Shown: positions 8,344 to 18,051, counted from the stretch's first letter. The stretch: 64,000 bases of DNA from Rhizobium sp. Q54 (GCA_945947575.1 CAMEYM010000012.1:1-64000), one strand, 5' to 3'. The notes: a model not told the origin generated them from the sequence alone. A program made the numbers and translations.

Positions 8344-9138
8344 CTAGTAGGGCAACTCATTCGGCGCCGGGCCGAGCTCGATCCACACCGGGGTGTGGTC
8401 GGAGGCCTTCTCCTGGGCGCGCGGCTTCTTGTCGATATCGGCTGCGACCAGGCGGTCGGCGAGGGCGGGCGACAGCAGGAAGTGGTCGATGCGCATGCCT
8501 TCGCCCTTCCGGAACGATCCGGCGCGATAGTCCCAGTGGCTGTAGGCGCGCGCGTCGTCCGGGTGTAGCGCGCGGAACGCGTCGGTGAGGCCGAGGTACA
8601 CCAGCTCGCGCCACGCCGCGCGCGACTCGGGCCGGCACACCGCATCCATGGCATTGGCGACCGGGTTGTAGACGTCGAAGTCGGTCGGCGTGACGTTGAA
8701 GTCGCCGCCCAGTACGAACGGCTCCTCGCTCTCCAACAACTCGCGCGCGTGGATGGCGAGGCGCTTCATCCAGGCGAGCTTGTAGGAGAACTTCGGGGTG
8801 CCGATCGGATTGCCGTTCGGCAGATAAATAGACGCGACGCGGATGCCGTTGGTCTCCGCCTCGATGTAGCGCGCGTGCTCGTCCTCGTCGTCACCGGGCA
8901 GGTCGCGGCGAACATCCGCAATCGGGAACTTCGAGAGGATGGCGACGCCGTTGTAGGTCTTCTGTCCCAGCACAGCGGCGTTGTAGCCAAGGTCGCCGAT
9001 CTCGAGGTGCGGGAAGTCCTCGTCCGCCGCCTTCAGCTCCTGCAGCAGCACGACGTCGGGATTGTTCTCGCGCAGGTACTCGACGACGTTCGGCAGCCGC
9101 GCCTTGATCGAGTTGACGTTCCAGGTAGCAATCCTCAT
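8344..9138 (-). CDS. xthA: Exodeoxyribonuclease III
   Basis: The 264-residue protein belongs to the endonuclease/exonuclease/phosphatase superfamily and acts as an AP endonuclease and 3'-5' exonuclease in base excision repair. It shows the family hallmarks in order: [13 protein letters not shown] at the start, LLQELKA with the metal-binding Glu, the [13 protein letters not shown] loop, [13 protein letters not shown] near residue 210, the IDHFLLS segment and the final SDHTPVW with catalytic Asp-His. Its ATG overlaps the TGA of the upstream MFS gene as ATGA, so it is translated by coupling from that gene. Confidence 0.92.
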   Translation of the reverse strand: MRIATWNVNSIKARLPNVVEYLRENNPDVVLLQELKAADEDFPHLEIGDLGYNAAVLGQKTYNGVAILSKFPIADVRRDLPGDDEDEHARYIEAETNGIRVASIYLPNGNPIGTPKFSYKLAWMKRLAIHARELLESEEPFVLGGDFNVTPTDFDVYNPVANAMDAVCRPESRAAWRELVYLGLTDAFRALHPDDARAYSHWDYRAGSFRKGEGMRIDHFLLSPALADRLVAADIDKKPRAQEKASDHTPVWIELGPAPNELPY

Positions 9139-10328
9139 GCGGCCACGGCCGGCTTGCGCTGGGCCATCAGCCACAGCGTCGCGGCCGCCGTCAGCACCAC
9201 GAACGGCGCGACGATCAGGTTCAATCCGCCCCAGCCGACCGCGGCGAGCAGCGGTCCCGAGACATACGTGGCGGCGGTGACGGTGCCGAAGATGACGAAG
9301 TCGTTGGCCGCCTGCACTGTCGCCTTCTCGGCCGGCAGATACGTCGAGGTCAGGAGGGCGGTGCCGCCGACGTAAAGGAAGTTCCAGGCCAGCCCGAGCA
9401 GGAACAGGCCGGTCCAGAACTGCGAGACGTTGGTACCCGACAGGTTCGCCGCGATGCACCCGGCGAATAGCGCGGCACCCGCCAACAGGATGCGCGGCGC
9501 ACCGAAGCGCGCGATCAGGCTGCCGGTGAAGAACGACGGCGCGAACATCGCCAGGATGTGCCACTGGATCACGAACGCCGCCGACTCGAACGAATGGTTG
9601 TGTCCGGCCATCGCCAGCGGCGTCACCGTCATGACGAACGCCATGCCCGCGTAGCCGACCAATGCCGCGCCCAATGCGACACCGAACGCCGGATTGCGTG
9701 CGATGGTGCCGAGCGGCCGCACCGGCGCTGACCGATCCGCCGCCGTCGGCTTAGGGATGCGCACCAGCTGCAGGATCAGCAGGGCGAGCAGTGACACGCC
9801 GATCAGCGTCGCGAACGAACCCGCGAACTCCGCCTCCGGAATCAGGTTGCGCGTCCGCTTGGCGAGTTCAGGCCCGAGGATCGCGGCGATGACGCCGCCC
9901 GCCAGGGTGAACGAGATGGCGCGGCTCTTCCACGAGTCGATCGACCCGTCCACCGCTGCGAACCGGTAGAACTGCCCGAACCCGCCGTTGATGCCGCTCA
10001 GCATGGCGCCGGCGGTGAAGATCCAGAACGAGCCCTGCAGGATGCCCCAGGTGGCGACGGCCGCTCCGGCGACTCCGAACGCTGCGCCGAGGGTGAATCC
10101 CGCGCGCCGTCCGATCCGCGCCATCAGCAACGACGCCGGAAACAGCGTCAGCATGACCGCCAGCTGTTGCAGCGCCGTCGGCACGGTCGCCATGCCCGGA
10201 TCGCCGGCGAGCGCGCTGCCAATCAGCGCCGCCGAGGCGATCATGGTGGACATGACGATGGTGAACAGCCCTTGCGCCACCGCCAGCACAAAGACGTTGC
10301 GCTGCGAGGTGCGCAGGTCGAGCGTCAT
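9135..10328 (-). CDS. MFS transporter, 12-helix
   Basis: This 397-residue membrane protein has about 12 hydrophobic segments and the loop after helix 2 as LLMARIGRRAG, the MFS motif A in degenerate form. The substrate cannot be predicted. It is the first gene of a two-gene unit with xthA (four-base ATGA overlap), an odd partner for a repair enzyme, so the pairing may only reflect genome compaction. The gene begins shortly after the erpA stop, on the same strand. Confidence 0.8.
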   Translation of the reverse strand: MTLDLRTSQRNVFVLAVAQGLFTIVMSTMIASAALIGSALAGDPGMATVPTALQQLAVMLTLFPASLLMARIGRRAGFTLGAAFGVAGAAVATWGILQGSFWIFTAGAMLSGINGGFGQFYRFAAVDGSIDSWKSRAISFTLAGGVIAAILGPELAKRTRNLIPEAEFAGSFATLIGVSLLALLILQLVRIPKPTAADRSAPVRPLGTIARNPAFGVALGAALVGYAGMAFVMTVTPLAMAGHNHSFESAAFVIQWHILAMFAPSFFTGSLIARFGAPRILLAGAALFAGCIAANLSGTNVSQFWTGLFLLGLAWNFLYVGGTALLTSTYLPAEKATVQAANDFVIFGTVTAATYVSGPLLAAVGWGGLNLIVAPFVVLTAAATLWLMAQRKPAVAA

Positions 10329-10376
10329 GACGCGGTCATAGCCCCCGCAACCGCCGCGGGGAAGGGGCCGGAGAGC

Positions 10377-10718
10377 CTAGACCGCGAAACTCGATCCGCA
10401 GCTGCAGGACGAGGTCGCGTTCGGGTTGCCGATGGTGAACTGGCTGCCGATCATCTTCTCCTCGAAGTCGATGCGCGAGCCGGCCAGGTACATCAGCGAC
10501 ATCGGGTCGATGGCGACGCGGGCGCCGGCCAGCTCGATGATCTCGTCGTCCTTGGCGATCTTGTCGTCCAGGTTGAAGCTGTACTGGAACCCCGCACAGC
10601 CGCCGCCCTTCACCTGAACGCGCAGCGCCGACTTGGCGGCATCCTTGCTCATCAGGAAGGCGATGCGCCGGGCGGCGCTCTCGGTCATGCTGACGGGTGG
10701 TTCGCGGGTAGGACGCAT
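10377..10718 (-). CDS. erpA: Iron-sulfur cluster insertion protein ErpA
   Basis: This 113-residue A-type carrier of the HesB/IscA family delivers [2Fe-2S] or [4Fe-4S] clusters to target enzymes. The three conserved cysteines are present: C41 in GGGCAGFQY, and C105 and C107 in the SCSCGSSF C-terminus. The start at 10718 was chosen for length; ATG at residue 11 (MTESAARRI) is a plausible shorter start. It is divergent from dgt, the usual alphaproteobacterial arrangement, with the promoters in the 143-base gap between them. Confidence 0.88.
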   Translation of the reverse strand: MRPTREPPVSMTESAARRIAFLMSKDAAKSALRVQVKGGGCAGFQYSFNLDDKIAKDDEIIELAGARVAIDPMSLMYLAGSRIDFEEKMIGSQFTIGNPNATSSCSCGSSFAV

Positions 10719-10824
10719 CGGTACTCCGTTGGACCGCCGGCAGGGTAGGAGGCCGCGGTTAAGGCTTCTTGAATGTAAGGGCCACGGGCTCCCTGTCAAT
10801 CAGCCCCAAAAGTGTGGGCTTTCC

Positions 10825-10853
10825 TTGCCCTGTGGACAGGCGCGGACTAGGTT
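10825..10853 (+). promoter_or_regulatory. Putative sigma-70 promoter of dgt
   Basis: TTGCCC at 10825–10830 and TAGGTT at 10848–10853 are separated by 17 bases. The ATG of dgt starts at 10862, only eight bases after the -10 box, so the message would have almost no leader. This is inferred from sequence alone. Confidence 0.4.
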
Positions 10854-10861
10854 CCGCGCCA

Positions 10862-12064
10862 ATGTCCAGGCCCAGCGTAGAGCAGGTCGCGGCGGCTCCT
10901 TATGCGAGCCGGCCCGAGCAGAGTCGCGGCCGGCTCCATGCCGAGCCGCCCAGCTCGACCCGCACCGAGTTCCAGCGCGACCGCGACCGCATCATCCACG
11001 CGGCCGCATTCCGACGCCTGCAGCACAAGACTCAGGTCTTCATCTACAACGTCGGCGACCACTACCGGACGCGCCTGACACACTCCCTCGAGGTCGCCCA
11101 GATCGCTCGTTCGGCGGCGCGCGCCCTCGGCCTCGACGAGGATCTCGCCGAAGCGGTGGCGCTCGCCCACGACCTTGGACATCCGCCGTTTGGTCACGCC
11201 GGCGAGGACGCCCTCAATGCTGCCATGAAGGACTGGGGTGGCTTCGACCACAACGCCCAGGCCCTGCGCATCGTCACGCACCTCGAGCGTAAGTACGCCA
11301 CCTTCGACGGCCTCAATCTCAGTTGGGAAGCCCTCGAAGGCATGGTGAAGCACAATGGTCCCCTCGTCGGACCCAACAGCCGCAACAAGCCGCTGCCCGC
11401 GGCGCTCGCCGCGTACGCGGAGAGCCATGACTTGGAGCTCGCCACCTTCGCCGGGCCTGAGGCGCAGATTGCCGCACTCGCCGACGACACCGCCTATATC
11501 AACCACGACCTCGACGACGGCGTCCGCGCCGAGCTGTTTGGCCTCGGCGACCTTGGGGACGTGCCCCTGGTAGGCCCGCTCCTCGCTGAAGTTGCGCGCC
11601 TCTATCCGGGGCTCGACGCGGCCCGCGCCATGCACGAGGCGGTGCGCCGCCTGATCGACCGCATGATTGGCGACATCCTGACGGAGACGGCGGGGCGCGC
11701 TGCCGAGGCGAAGCCGCAATCGGCCGCCGACGTGCGCGCCATGGACCGCCCGCTGGTCGCGTTCTCGGCGCCAATGGCGGCCGAGGTGAAGACCCTGCGC
11801 GGCTTCCTGTACGAGAACATGTATCGCCACTCGCGCGTCAGCCGCGACGCGGCCGAAGGCGCGACCGTCGTGACCGAGTTGTTCCGCCGCTACATCACCG
11901 ACCCTGCGGCGCTGCCCGACGATTGGCGCCCCGACCCGAACCTGGTGATGCCCGAGCGGGCGCGGCGAGTTGCCGACTTCATCGCCGGCATGACCGACCG
12001 CTTCGCGCTCTATGAACACGAGCGGCTATTCCACTCGCGCGGCCGCCAATTCGCAGTCAGATAA
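10862..12064 (+). CDS. dgt: Deoxyguanosinetriphosphate triphosphohydrolase-like HD-domain protein
   Basis: This 400-residue HD-superfamily enzyme hydrolyses dNTPs to nucleosides and triphosphate. The metal-binding residues are in place: [10 protein letters not shown] near residue 75, then [18 protein letters not shown] (the H-D pair) and [13 protein letters not shown] later. The start at 10862 gives the conserved N-terminus [20 protein letters not shown]; the longer frame upstream overlaps the promoter. Argonine-tRNA synthetase follows within two bases, as in many alphaproteobacteria. Confidence 0.9.
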   Translation: MSRPSVEQVAAAPYASRPEQSRGRLHAEPPSSTRTEFQRDRDRIIHAAAFRRLQHKTQVFIYNVGDHYRTRLTHSLEVAQIARSAARALGLDEDLAEAVALAHDLGHPPFGHAGEDALNAAMKDWGGFDHNAQALRIVTHLERKYATFDGLNLSWEALEGMVKHNGPLVGPNSRNKPLPAALAAYAESHDLELATFAGPEAQIAALADDTAYINHDLDDGVRAELFGLGDLGDVPLVGPLLAEVARLYPGLDAARAMHEAVRRLIDRMIGDILTETAGRAAEAKPQSAADVRAMDRPLVAFSAPMAAEVKTLRGFLYENMYRHSRVSRDAAEGATVVTELFRRYITDPAALPDDWRPDPNLVMPERARRVADFIAGMTDRFALYEHERLFHSRGRQFAVR

Positions 12065-12065
12065 A

Positions 12066-13820
12066 ATGAACTACTTCAATCTGTTACTTACCCGCATTAA
12101 GACGGAGATGGAAGATCTCCAGGCCGCCGGAACGCTGCCCCTGGGCCTCGATTTCGGCCCGGTCGGCCTCGATCCGCCCAAGGACCCGAGGCATGGCGAC
12201 GTCTCCACCAACGCGGCCATGGTTCTCGCCAAGGCGGCCGGCAAGTCGCCGCGCGACATCGCCTCCGCTCTCGTCGCGCGCCTCAAGGCCTACCCCGACA
12301 CCGAGGCCGCCGAGGTCGCCGGTCCCGGCTTCATCAACCTGCGCCTCAAGGCGCCCTTCTGGTACGAGCGCCTCGGCGAGGCGCTACTGGCCGGCGATGC
12401 CTACGGCCGTTCCCAGTTCGGTGCGTCCAAAGGCGCGATCAACGTCGAGTTCGTCTCGGCCAACCCGACCGGTCCCATGCACGTCGGCCACGCCCGCGGC
12501 GCCGTGTTCGGCGACGCCCTCGCGACGCTCCTGGAATTCACCGGCCACGACGTGAAGCGCGAGTACTACATCAATGACGCCGGCGCCCAGGTCGAGGTGC
12601 TGGCCCGCTCCGCCTACCTGCGCTACCGCGAGGCGCTCGGCGACAAGATCGAGATTCCGTCCGGCCTCTATCCGGGCGAATACCTCAAGGACGTCGGCGA
12701 GGGCCTGGTCGAGCTCTACAAGAGCCGCTTCCACAATGCGCCCGAATCCGAGTGGCTGGAGCCGTTCCGCGAGTTCGCCGTCGCCGAGATGATGGGCGAG
12801 ATCCGTGACGACCTCGAACTGCTCGGCGTGAGGCACGACGTCTTCACCTCCGAGCGCGCCCTGGTGAAGCAGGGCAAGGTCGATGCCGCCCTCGGCGACC
12901 TCAAGGCCAAGGGCCTGATCTACGAAGGCGTGCTCGAGCCTCCCAAGGGCAAGGAGCCGGAGGACTGGGAGCCGCGCCAGCAGACGTTGTTCCGCTCGAC
13001 CCAGTTCGGCGACGACATCGACCGCCCGGTGCAGAAGTCGGACGGCTCGTGGACGTACTTCGCCACCGACATCGCCTATCACGCCGACAAGATCCGCCGC
13101 GGCTTCGGCACCCTCGTGGACGTGTGGGGCGCCGATCACGGCGGCTACGTGAAGCGCATGCAGGCCGCCGTGAAGGCGCAATCCGACGGCAAGGTCGCCC
13201 TCGACGTGAAGCTCTGCCAGCTGGTCAAGCTGATGGAGCGCGGCGAGCCGGTGAAGATGTCCAAGCGGGCAGGGACATTCGTCACCCTCAAGGACGTGGT
13301 GGACCGCGTCGGCCGCGACGTTGTGCGCTTCATCATGCTGACGCGCCGCAACGACGCGCAGCTCGACTTCGACTATGCGCTGGTCACCGAAGAGTCGCGC
13401 GAGAACCCGGTGTTCTACGTGCAGTACGCGCACGCGCGCTGCCACTCGGTGCTGCGCAACGCGGCGAAGGAGATGCCCGGCGTCGATCTTTCTGCAGCCG
13501 CACTGGCCAAGGTCGAGCTTCCTCGCTTGACCCACCCGGACGAACTCGCTTTGATAAAAGTGCTCGCCAGCTGGCCGCGTTCAGTAGAATCTGCGGCCGA
13601 GGCACACGAACCGCATCGTGTCGCCTTTTGGTTGCGCGATCTTGCGGCGACGTTCCACGCACTGTGGAACCGCGGCAAGGAGGAGGAAGCGCTGCGCTTT
13701 CTTGTCGATGGCGATCCGTCGTTGACCTTGGCCCGCATGGCACTCGTGCGCGGCTGCGCCCTTGGGCTTGCGGTTGGGCTACGCATCATGGGTGTCACCC
13801 CCGTCGAGGAGCTGCGCTGA
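12066..13820 (+). CDS. argS: Arginyl-tRNA synthetase
   Basis: The 584-residue class I synthetase charges tRNA-Arg. Seen in order are the Add1-type N-terminal domain, the HIGH-type motif as [12 protein letters not shown] near residue 140, the KMSK motif as [13 protein letters not shown] near residue 395, and the C-terminal anticodon-binding DALR domain ending in VTPVEELR. The ATG lies one base after the dgt stop, and the gene abuts the SPOR gene (TGA ATG), so these genes form one operon. Length and motifs are normal. Confidence 0.95.
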   Translation: MNYFNLLLTRIKTEMEDLQAAGTLPLGLDFGPVGLDPPKDPRHGDVSTNAAMVLAKAAGKSPRDIASALVARLKAYPDTEAAEVAGPGFINLRLKAPFWYERLGEALLAGDAYGRSQFGASKGAINVEFVSANPTGPMHVGHARGAVFGDALATLLEFTGHDVKREYYINDAGAQVEVLARSAYLRYREALGDKIEIPSGLYPGEYLKDVGEGLVELYKSRFHNAPESEWLEPFREFAVAEMMGEIRDDLELLGVRHDVFTSERALVKQGKVDAALGDLKAKGLIYEGVLEPPKGKEPEDWEPRQQTLFRSTQFGDDIDRPVQKSDGSWTYFATDIAYHADKIRRGFGTLVDVWGADHGGYVKRMQAAVKAQSDGKVALDVKLCQLVKLMERGEPVKMSKRAGTFVTLKDVVDRVGRDVVRFIMLTRRNDAQLDFDYALVTEESRENPVFYVQYAHARCHSVLRNAAKEMPGVDLSAAALAKVELPRLTHPDELALIKVLASWPRSVESAAEAHEPHRVAFWLRDLAATFHALWNRGKEEEALRFLVDGDPSLTLARMALVRGCALGLAVGLRIMGVTPVEELR

Positions 13821-14744
13821 ATGACTCCGCTCGCGCCCGTCCCCGTGCACGCCGACTTCGATCCGCCGCCCGAGGCCAAGAGCGGCATCGGCCGCGTCAC
13901 CACGGCGCTGCTCGCGGTCGTCACCCTCAGCGCCTTTGCCGGCGGCGTCTGGTTCGCCTACGACTACGGCGTCCGCCGCGGCCAGGAACTGTCGCCGCCG
14001 CTGGTGCGCGCGGACACCTCGCCTACCAAGATGGTCCCGATCGAGCCGGGTGGCATGATCGTCGCCAACCAGGACAAGCGCGTCTTCGACACCATCGCCG
14101 CTTCCGCGCCACAAGCGCGCGTCGAGCAGTTGCTGCCGCCGCCCGAGACCCCGATGGCGCCGCCGATGCCGGAGCCACGCGTGGTCGCGCCGCTCAACGC
14201 CGTGCCACCGACCACGGTCGCGGCGACGCCGGCCCAGACCGTGACCGCCACGGCGATCGTGCCGCCGGTGACTCCGATCCCGGACGCGCCCCTCCGGCTG
14301 GCCACGCCCGCTCCGCTCGCCGAAGCGCCGAACGGCGTCCCGGTGCCGCCGCGCGCCGCCGTGCCCGAACCCACTCCTAACGATGGTCGCCCGCTCGCGT
14401 TGGTGCCGCCCGCCACCACCACCCCTGCCGCGACTCCACCTGCCGCCGCTCCGCGCCCCGCGACGCAGCAAGCCGCGGTGACTCCGCCCGCCGCGACCGG
14501 CGCGGTTTACCGCGTGCAGCTCGGCTCGTATGGCGATGCCAAAGCCGCCATGGACAACTGGACACTCCTGCAGCGCCGCAACGGTCCGGCGCTTGCCGGG
14601 CTGACGCCGACGGTGACCGCCGCGACCGTCAACGGCCGCACCTTCCACCGCCTCCAGGCCGGCCCGCTGTCGTCCACCGCCGCCAACGAGCTCTGCACCC
14701 GCATCAAAGCCAACGGCACCGACTGCCTCGTCGTCCGCCCGTAG
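13821..14744 (+). CDS. SPOR-domain membrane-anchored protein
   Basis: This 307-residue protein has one membrane helix near residues 27–48 (TALLAVVTLSAFAGGVWFAY), a long Pro/Ala-rich periplasmic linker and a C-terminal SPOR domain beginning about residue 230 (VYRVQLGSYGDAKAAMDNW). SPOR domains bind denuded glycan strands at the division septum, so the product is probably a cell-wall-associated division protein. It follows argS directly with no gap. In many alphaproteobacteria the next gene would be nagZ; here it is followed by hairpins and a lipoprotein hydrolase. Confidence 0.85.
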   Translation: MTPLAPVPVHADFDPPPEAKSGIGRVTTALLAVVTLSAFAGGVWFAYDYGVRRGQELSPPLVRADTSPTKMVPIEPGGMIVANQDKRVFDTIAASAPQARVEQLLPPPETPMAPPMPEPRVVAPLNAVPPTTVAATPAQTVTATAIVPPVTPIPDAPLRLATPAPLAEAPNGVPVPPRAAVPEPTPNDGRPLALVPPATTTPAATPPAAAPRPATQQAAVTPPAATGAVYRVQLGSYGDAKAAMDNWTLLQRRNGPALAGLTPTVTAATVNGRTFHRLQAGPLSSTAANELCTRIKANGTDCLVVRP

Positions 14745-14756
14745 CCTGACTCGGCA

Positions 14757-14818
14757 CCTCACCCTGAGCCTGTCGAAGGGTGAGGCCCCTGGGCCTCATG
14801 CTTCGCTCGGCATGAGGC
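14757..14818. repeat. Two adjacent hairpins, one over a start codon
   Basis: The first has arms CCTCACCCT (14757–14765) and AGGGTGAGG (14777–14785), a common dispersed repeat related to CACCCTGAGCCTGTCGAAGG. The second has arms GCCTCATGC (14793–14801) and GCATGAGGC (14810–14818) with an 8-base loop. The second arm contains the ATG of the following hydrolase gene, so the stem could hide its start site. There is no U-run, so a simple terminator is less likely. Confidence 0.6.
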
Positions 14819-15669
14819 TTCTGCTCGTGAGTCTCCTAACGACGCTGCTTGCGGCGTGCTCCGGCGCCAATCTCGTCGAGGCGCTCACTCCGCGCAGCGG
14901 CTACGAGCTCCTATCCGACATCGCGTACGGCGAAGGGCCTCGTCGCACCCTGGACATATACGTCCCGGCGCGCCCGCCGCCGGGCCCCGTCCCGGTCATC
15001 GTGTTCTTCTACGGCGGCCGCTGGGACTCCGGGTCGAAGGACATTTACCGGTTCGTGGGCCAGGCCTTCGCGTCGCGCGGCTATGCCGTCGTCATCCCGG
15101 ACTATCGTCTGTACCCCGAGGTGCGCTTCCCGGAGTTCATCGTGGACGCCGCCGCCGCCGTAACCTGGACCCGCGCCCACGCCGCCGAATACGTGCCGAA
15201 CGCCGGGCGGCTAGTGCTCGCCGGCCATTCCGCCGGCGCCCACATCGCTGCGCTGCTGCACCTGCACCCGACGTGGCTCTCGCCGGCCGTCCGCGACTCC
15301 GTTGCCGCGGCCATCGGCCTTTCCGGCCCCTACGACTTCCTGCCGATCACCGATCCGACCGCACTCGAAGTGTTCGGCCCCGGTCCGGCCGGCCCGGATA
15401 CGCAGCCGGTCACCTTCGCCGACGGCCGGGCCTCACCCATGCTGCTGATCCACAGCCGCAACGACACCACCGTCCGCCCGCGCAACACAGAAAGTCTGGC
15501 GGCGCGCATCCGCGAGGGTGGCGGCATCGCCGAAGAGCGGTACCATGAGCGCCTCGCCCACGTCGGCGTGCTTGCCGCGCTGGCGGTGCCGCTCCGGACC
15601 TTCATCCCCATATTGGACGAGATCGACCGCTTCCTGCGCCGCCACACGGCCACCGGCGCCCCGAGGTAA
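14812..15669 (+). CDS. Alpha/beta-hydrolase lipoprotein, carboxylesterase-like
   Basis: This 285-residue protein starts with a lipoprotein signal peptide (LLLVSLLTTLLAAC, lipobox Cys at 16), so it is probably anchored to a membrane. The catalytic domain has the oxyanion piece IVFFYGGRWDSGS, the nucleophile elbow GHSAG near residue 142, an acid in HSRNDTTV and a late His in ERLAHVGVL. The family (BD-FAE/COG0657 type) includes esterases and kynurenine formamidase-like enzymes. It sits where nagZ is often found, next to a site-2 protease gene, which may mark a local insertion. The substrate is not predicted. Confidence 0.75.
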   Translation: MRLLLVSLLTTLLAACSGANLVEALTPRSGYELLSDIAYGEGPRRTLDIYVPARPPPGPVPVIVFFYGGRWDSGSKDIYRFVGQAFASRGYAVVIPDYRLYPEVRFPEFIVDAAAAVTWTRAHAAEYVPNAGRLVLAGHSAGAHIAALLHLHPTWLSPAVRDSVAAAIGLSGPYDFLPITDPTALEVFGPGPAGPDTQPVTFADGRASPMLLIHSRNDTTVRPRNTESLAARIREGGGIAEERYHERLAHVGVLAALAVPLRTFIPILDEIDRFLRRHTATGAPR

Positions 15670-15675
15670 CGCCCC

Positions 15676-16356
15676 ATGGATTTCCTACAAGCGCTCTCCG
15701 TCTGGGCGCTGCCCGTCCTGTTTGCCATCACCTTGCATGAAGCCGCGCACGGATACGCCGCGTTGCGCTTCGGCGACGACACTGCCTTGCGGGCCGGCCG
15801 CATCTCGCTCAACCCGCTGCGCCACGTCGACCCGATCGGCACGGTGATCCTGCCCGGCATGCTGCTGCTGCTGTCCAACGGCGCCATCATGTTCGGCTTC
15901 GCCAAGCCGGTGCCGGTGGACTTCAGCCGCCTCCACAACCCGAAGCGCGACATGGTCTGGGTGGCGCTGGCCGGACCCGGCGCCAACTTGTTCATGGCCC
16001 TCGTCGCGGCCATCGGTCTGCACGTGTCTGGCCTGATCGGCGGCGACACCGCGTCCGAATGGGTCACCCGCAACCTGCAGAACGCCATCGTCATCAATGC
16101 ACTCCTGGCGGTCTTCAATATGATCCCGATCCCGCCCCTGGACGGGGGCCGGGTGGCGGTCGGCATCCTGCCCACCCCCGCGGCGATCGCGCTGTCCCGA
16201 ATCGAGCCGGTCGGCATCTTTATCGTGCTCGGCGGCCTCTTCCTGCTGCCCCAGATTGGGCTCGACCCCTTCGGCGCGATCATTTGGCCGGGTGCCGAAT
16301 CCCTGATAAGGTTCGTGGCACTCGTGACCGGCCACCGCTTGGCCGATCTGGTTTGA
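15676..16356 (+). CDS. Site-2 protease family membrane metalloprotease (M50)
   Basis: The 226-residue polytopic protein has the zinc motif HEAAH near residue 20 (LHEAAHGYAALRFGDD) and the second-site motif NMIPIPPLDGGRV near residue 145, both typical of the M50/S2P group. The core lacks a PDZ domain, so it is the short rhomboid-like S2P type, not RseP. Such proteases cleave substrates inside the membrane. The gene follows the lipoprotein hydrolase by 6 bases, and scpA begins 40 bases downstream. No anti-sigma factor is adjacent to suggest a substrate. Confidence 0.85.
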   Translation: MDFLQALSVWALPVLFAITLHEAAHGYAALRFGDDTALRAGRISLNPLRHVDPIGTVILPGMLLLLSNGAIMFGFAKPVPVDFSRLHNPKRDMVWVALAGPGANLFMALVAAIGLHVSGLIGGDTASEWVTRNLQNAIVINALLAVFNMIPIPPLDGGRVAVGILPTPAAIALSRIEPVGIFIVLGGLFLLPQIGLDPFGAIIWPGAESLIRFVALVTGHRLADLV

Positions 16357-16396
16357 CAAGAGTCGCTCGTAACCCCTTGGGGAACTGACAATTTCC

Positions 16397-17209
16397 GTGA
16401 GCGCTGATACTCCCGAGTCGGCTGCGAAGCTGACAGGCGTAGGGTCCGGGTATCCGAATCCCCTGGTCGTGGACCTCGAGGGCTATGAAGGCCCGCTCGA
16501 TGTTCTGCTGGCGCTCGCCCGCACCCAGAAGGTCGACCTCGCCAAGATCTCGATCTTGAAGCTCGCCGACCAGTACCTCGCGTTCATCAACGAGGCGCGC
16601 AAGCTGTCGCTGGAGATCGCCGCCGACTACCTGGTCATGGCGGCGTGGCTGGCGTACCTGAAGTCACGCCTTCTGCTCCCCGAGCCCGAGGAAGACGACG
16701 AGCTTTCGGGTCCCGAGCTCGCCGCGAACCTCGCCTGGAAGTTGCAGCGCCTCGAATCCATGCGCGAGGCCGCCGGCCGTCTGATGCAGCGCGACCGCCT
16801 CGGTCGCGACGTCTTCCTGCGTGGCATGCCCGAGGGTATCCGCTCCATCCGGCATCCCAAGTGGGAATGCACGATGTTCGAGTTGCTCGAGGCGTACGCC
16901 GCCGTCTCGCGCCCTGCGGCACCGCACCCGCTGGTAGTTGGCCGCTTCGACCCGTACACCATCCGCGACGCCATCGAGCGCATCGGTCGCCTGCTCGGCG
17001 TCTCCGCCAATTGGGAGCGCATCGAGTCGTTCTTGCCCGGCGGCATGGGCCCAGGGACCACCTCTGGGCTCGGCCAGAAGTCCGCGATGGCATCGACGTT
17101 CGCCGCCACCCTCGAGCTGTCCAAGCAGGGCCGCCTGCGCCTGCGCCAGGACCACGCTTTCGGCCCCATCCTCATCCGCGCACAAAGACCGGAATCCACG
17201 GAAACATGA
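16397..17209 (+). CDS. scpA: Segregation and condensation protein A
   Basis: This 270-residue kleisin partners with ScpB and SMC in chromosome condensation. The N-terminal signature VVDLEGYEGPLDVLLALAR followed by KVDLAKISILKLADQYL is characteristic. The start is GTG at 16397. Its last codons overlap the start of scpB by four bases (ATGA), so the two are translationally coupled, the usual pattern. Sequence after residue 240 is a normal C-terminal winged-helix region. Confidence 0.93.
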   Translation: MSADTPESAAKLTGVGSGYPNPLVVDLEGYEGPLDVLLALARTQKVDLAKISILKLADQYLAFINEARKLSLEIAADYLVMAAWLAYLKSRLLLPEPEEDDELSGPELAANLAWKLQRLESMREAAGRLMQRDRLGRDVFLRGMPEGIRSIRHPKWECTMFELLEAYAAVSRPAAPHPLVVGRFDPYTIRDAIERIGRLLGVSANWERIESFLPGGMGPGTTSGLGQKSAMASTFAATLELSKQGRLRLRQDHAFGPILIRAQRPESTET

Positions 17210-17922
17210 CACCGTCTCCCGAGCATTCTGCTCCCGCCGAGACTCCCGCGACGTCCGCCAACCCAGAGTTTGTCCGCATGGCCGAAGCGCTGCTCTTCGC
17301 CGCCTCCGAGCCGCTGGATGAGGAGAGCATCGCCGCGCGCCTGCCCGAAGGCGCCGACGTGCCGGCGCTGATCGCCGAGCTGGTGTCCACCTACGAGCCG
17401 CGCGGCGTCAATCTCGTCCAGGTCGCCGGCAAGTGGCAGTTCCGCACCGCCGCCGACCTGCGCCACCTGCTCGAGCGCCACATCACCCAGACCCGCCGCA
17501 TGTCGCGCGCGGCCGTGGAGACGCTGGCGATCATCGCCTACCACCAGCCGGTGACTCGCGCCGACATCGAAGACATCCGCGGTGTCTCGCTCAGCACCGG
17601 CTCCCTCGAAGTCCTGCTCGAAGCGGGCTGGGTGATCCCCAAGGGCCGCCGCAAGACGCCGGGTCGCCCGGTTCAATACGGGACCTCCGACACATTCCTC
17701 GAGCACTTCGGCCTAGAGTCCATGGGCGACCTGCCCGGCCTCGATGAGCTCAAGGCCGCCGGCATGCTCCAGCGCGAGCCGCCGATCCCGACCGCCGCCG
17801 AGACCGCCGCGGTCGAGGGCGACCAGGACGACGATGGCGAGGAGGAGGGCGACGATGACGTCGATTCCGCCGAGGACTCGCCCGAGCGCACCGACTCGGT
17901 CGTTCCCCTCAAGCCTCGCTGA
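17206..17922 (+). CDS. scpB: Segregation and condensation protein B
   Basis: The 238-residue protein has two winged-helix domains that bind the ScpA middle region. Recognisable segments are VRMAEALLFAASEPLDEESIA, MSRAAVETLAIIAYHQPVTR and YGTSDTFLEHFGL. The last 50 residues are strongly acidic (EGDQDDDGEEEGDDDV), a disordered tail longer than usual. The ATG was chosen for the ATGA overlap with scpA; the long frame upstream is not in the family. In most relatives tatA follows at once; here an iron transporter intervenes. Confidence 0.92.
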   Translation: MTPSPEHSAPAETPATSANPEFVRMAEALLFAASEPLDEESIAARLPEGADVPALIAELVSTYEPRGVNLVQVAGKWQFRTAADLRHLLERHITQTRRMSRAAVETLAIIAYHQPVTRADIEDIRGVSLSTGSLEVLLEAGWVIPKGRRKTPGRPVQYGTSDTFLEHFGLESMGDLPGLDELKAAGMLQREPPIPTAAETAAVEGDQDDDGEEEGDDDVDSAEDSPERTDSVVPLKPR

Positions 17923-17984
17923 TTCAGGCTATTAGCGGCTGATCTTGCGAAGGCGCCTGCGACGACGATGCCGCACGCCTGCTA

Positions 17985-18001
17985 TTGCAATTCATTCGCA
18001 A
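17985..18001. promoter_or_regulatory. Probable Fur box upstream of fbpA-like gene
   Basis: TTGCAATTCATTCGCAA is a near-perfect palindrome of the alphaproteobacterial Fur type (TTGCRAAT...ATTYGCAA), 51 bases before the ATG. A second weaker site with a Fur-like half, GAGTGATTCTCAT, lies at about 18023–18035. Ferric-loaded Fur would repress the transporter genes in iron-rich medium. Confidence 0.6.
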
Positions 18002-18051
18002 GTTCGGTAGAGACACTCCTGCGAGTGATTCTCATCCCAGGTCCTGTTCTC

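Noticed and set aside
17968-18051. Longer N-terminus for FbpA
   Set aside because: It includes the Fur box and has no signal peptide; 18052 is better.
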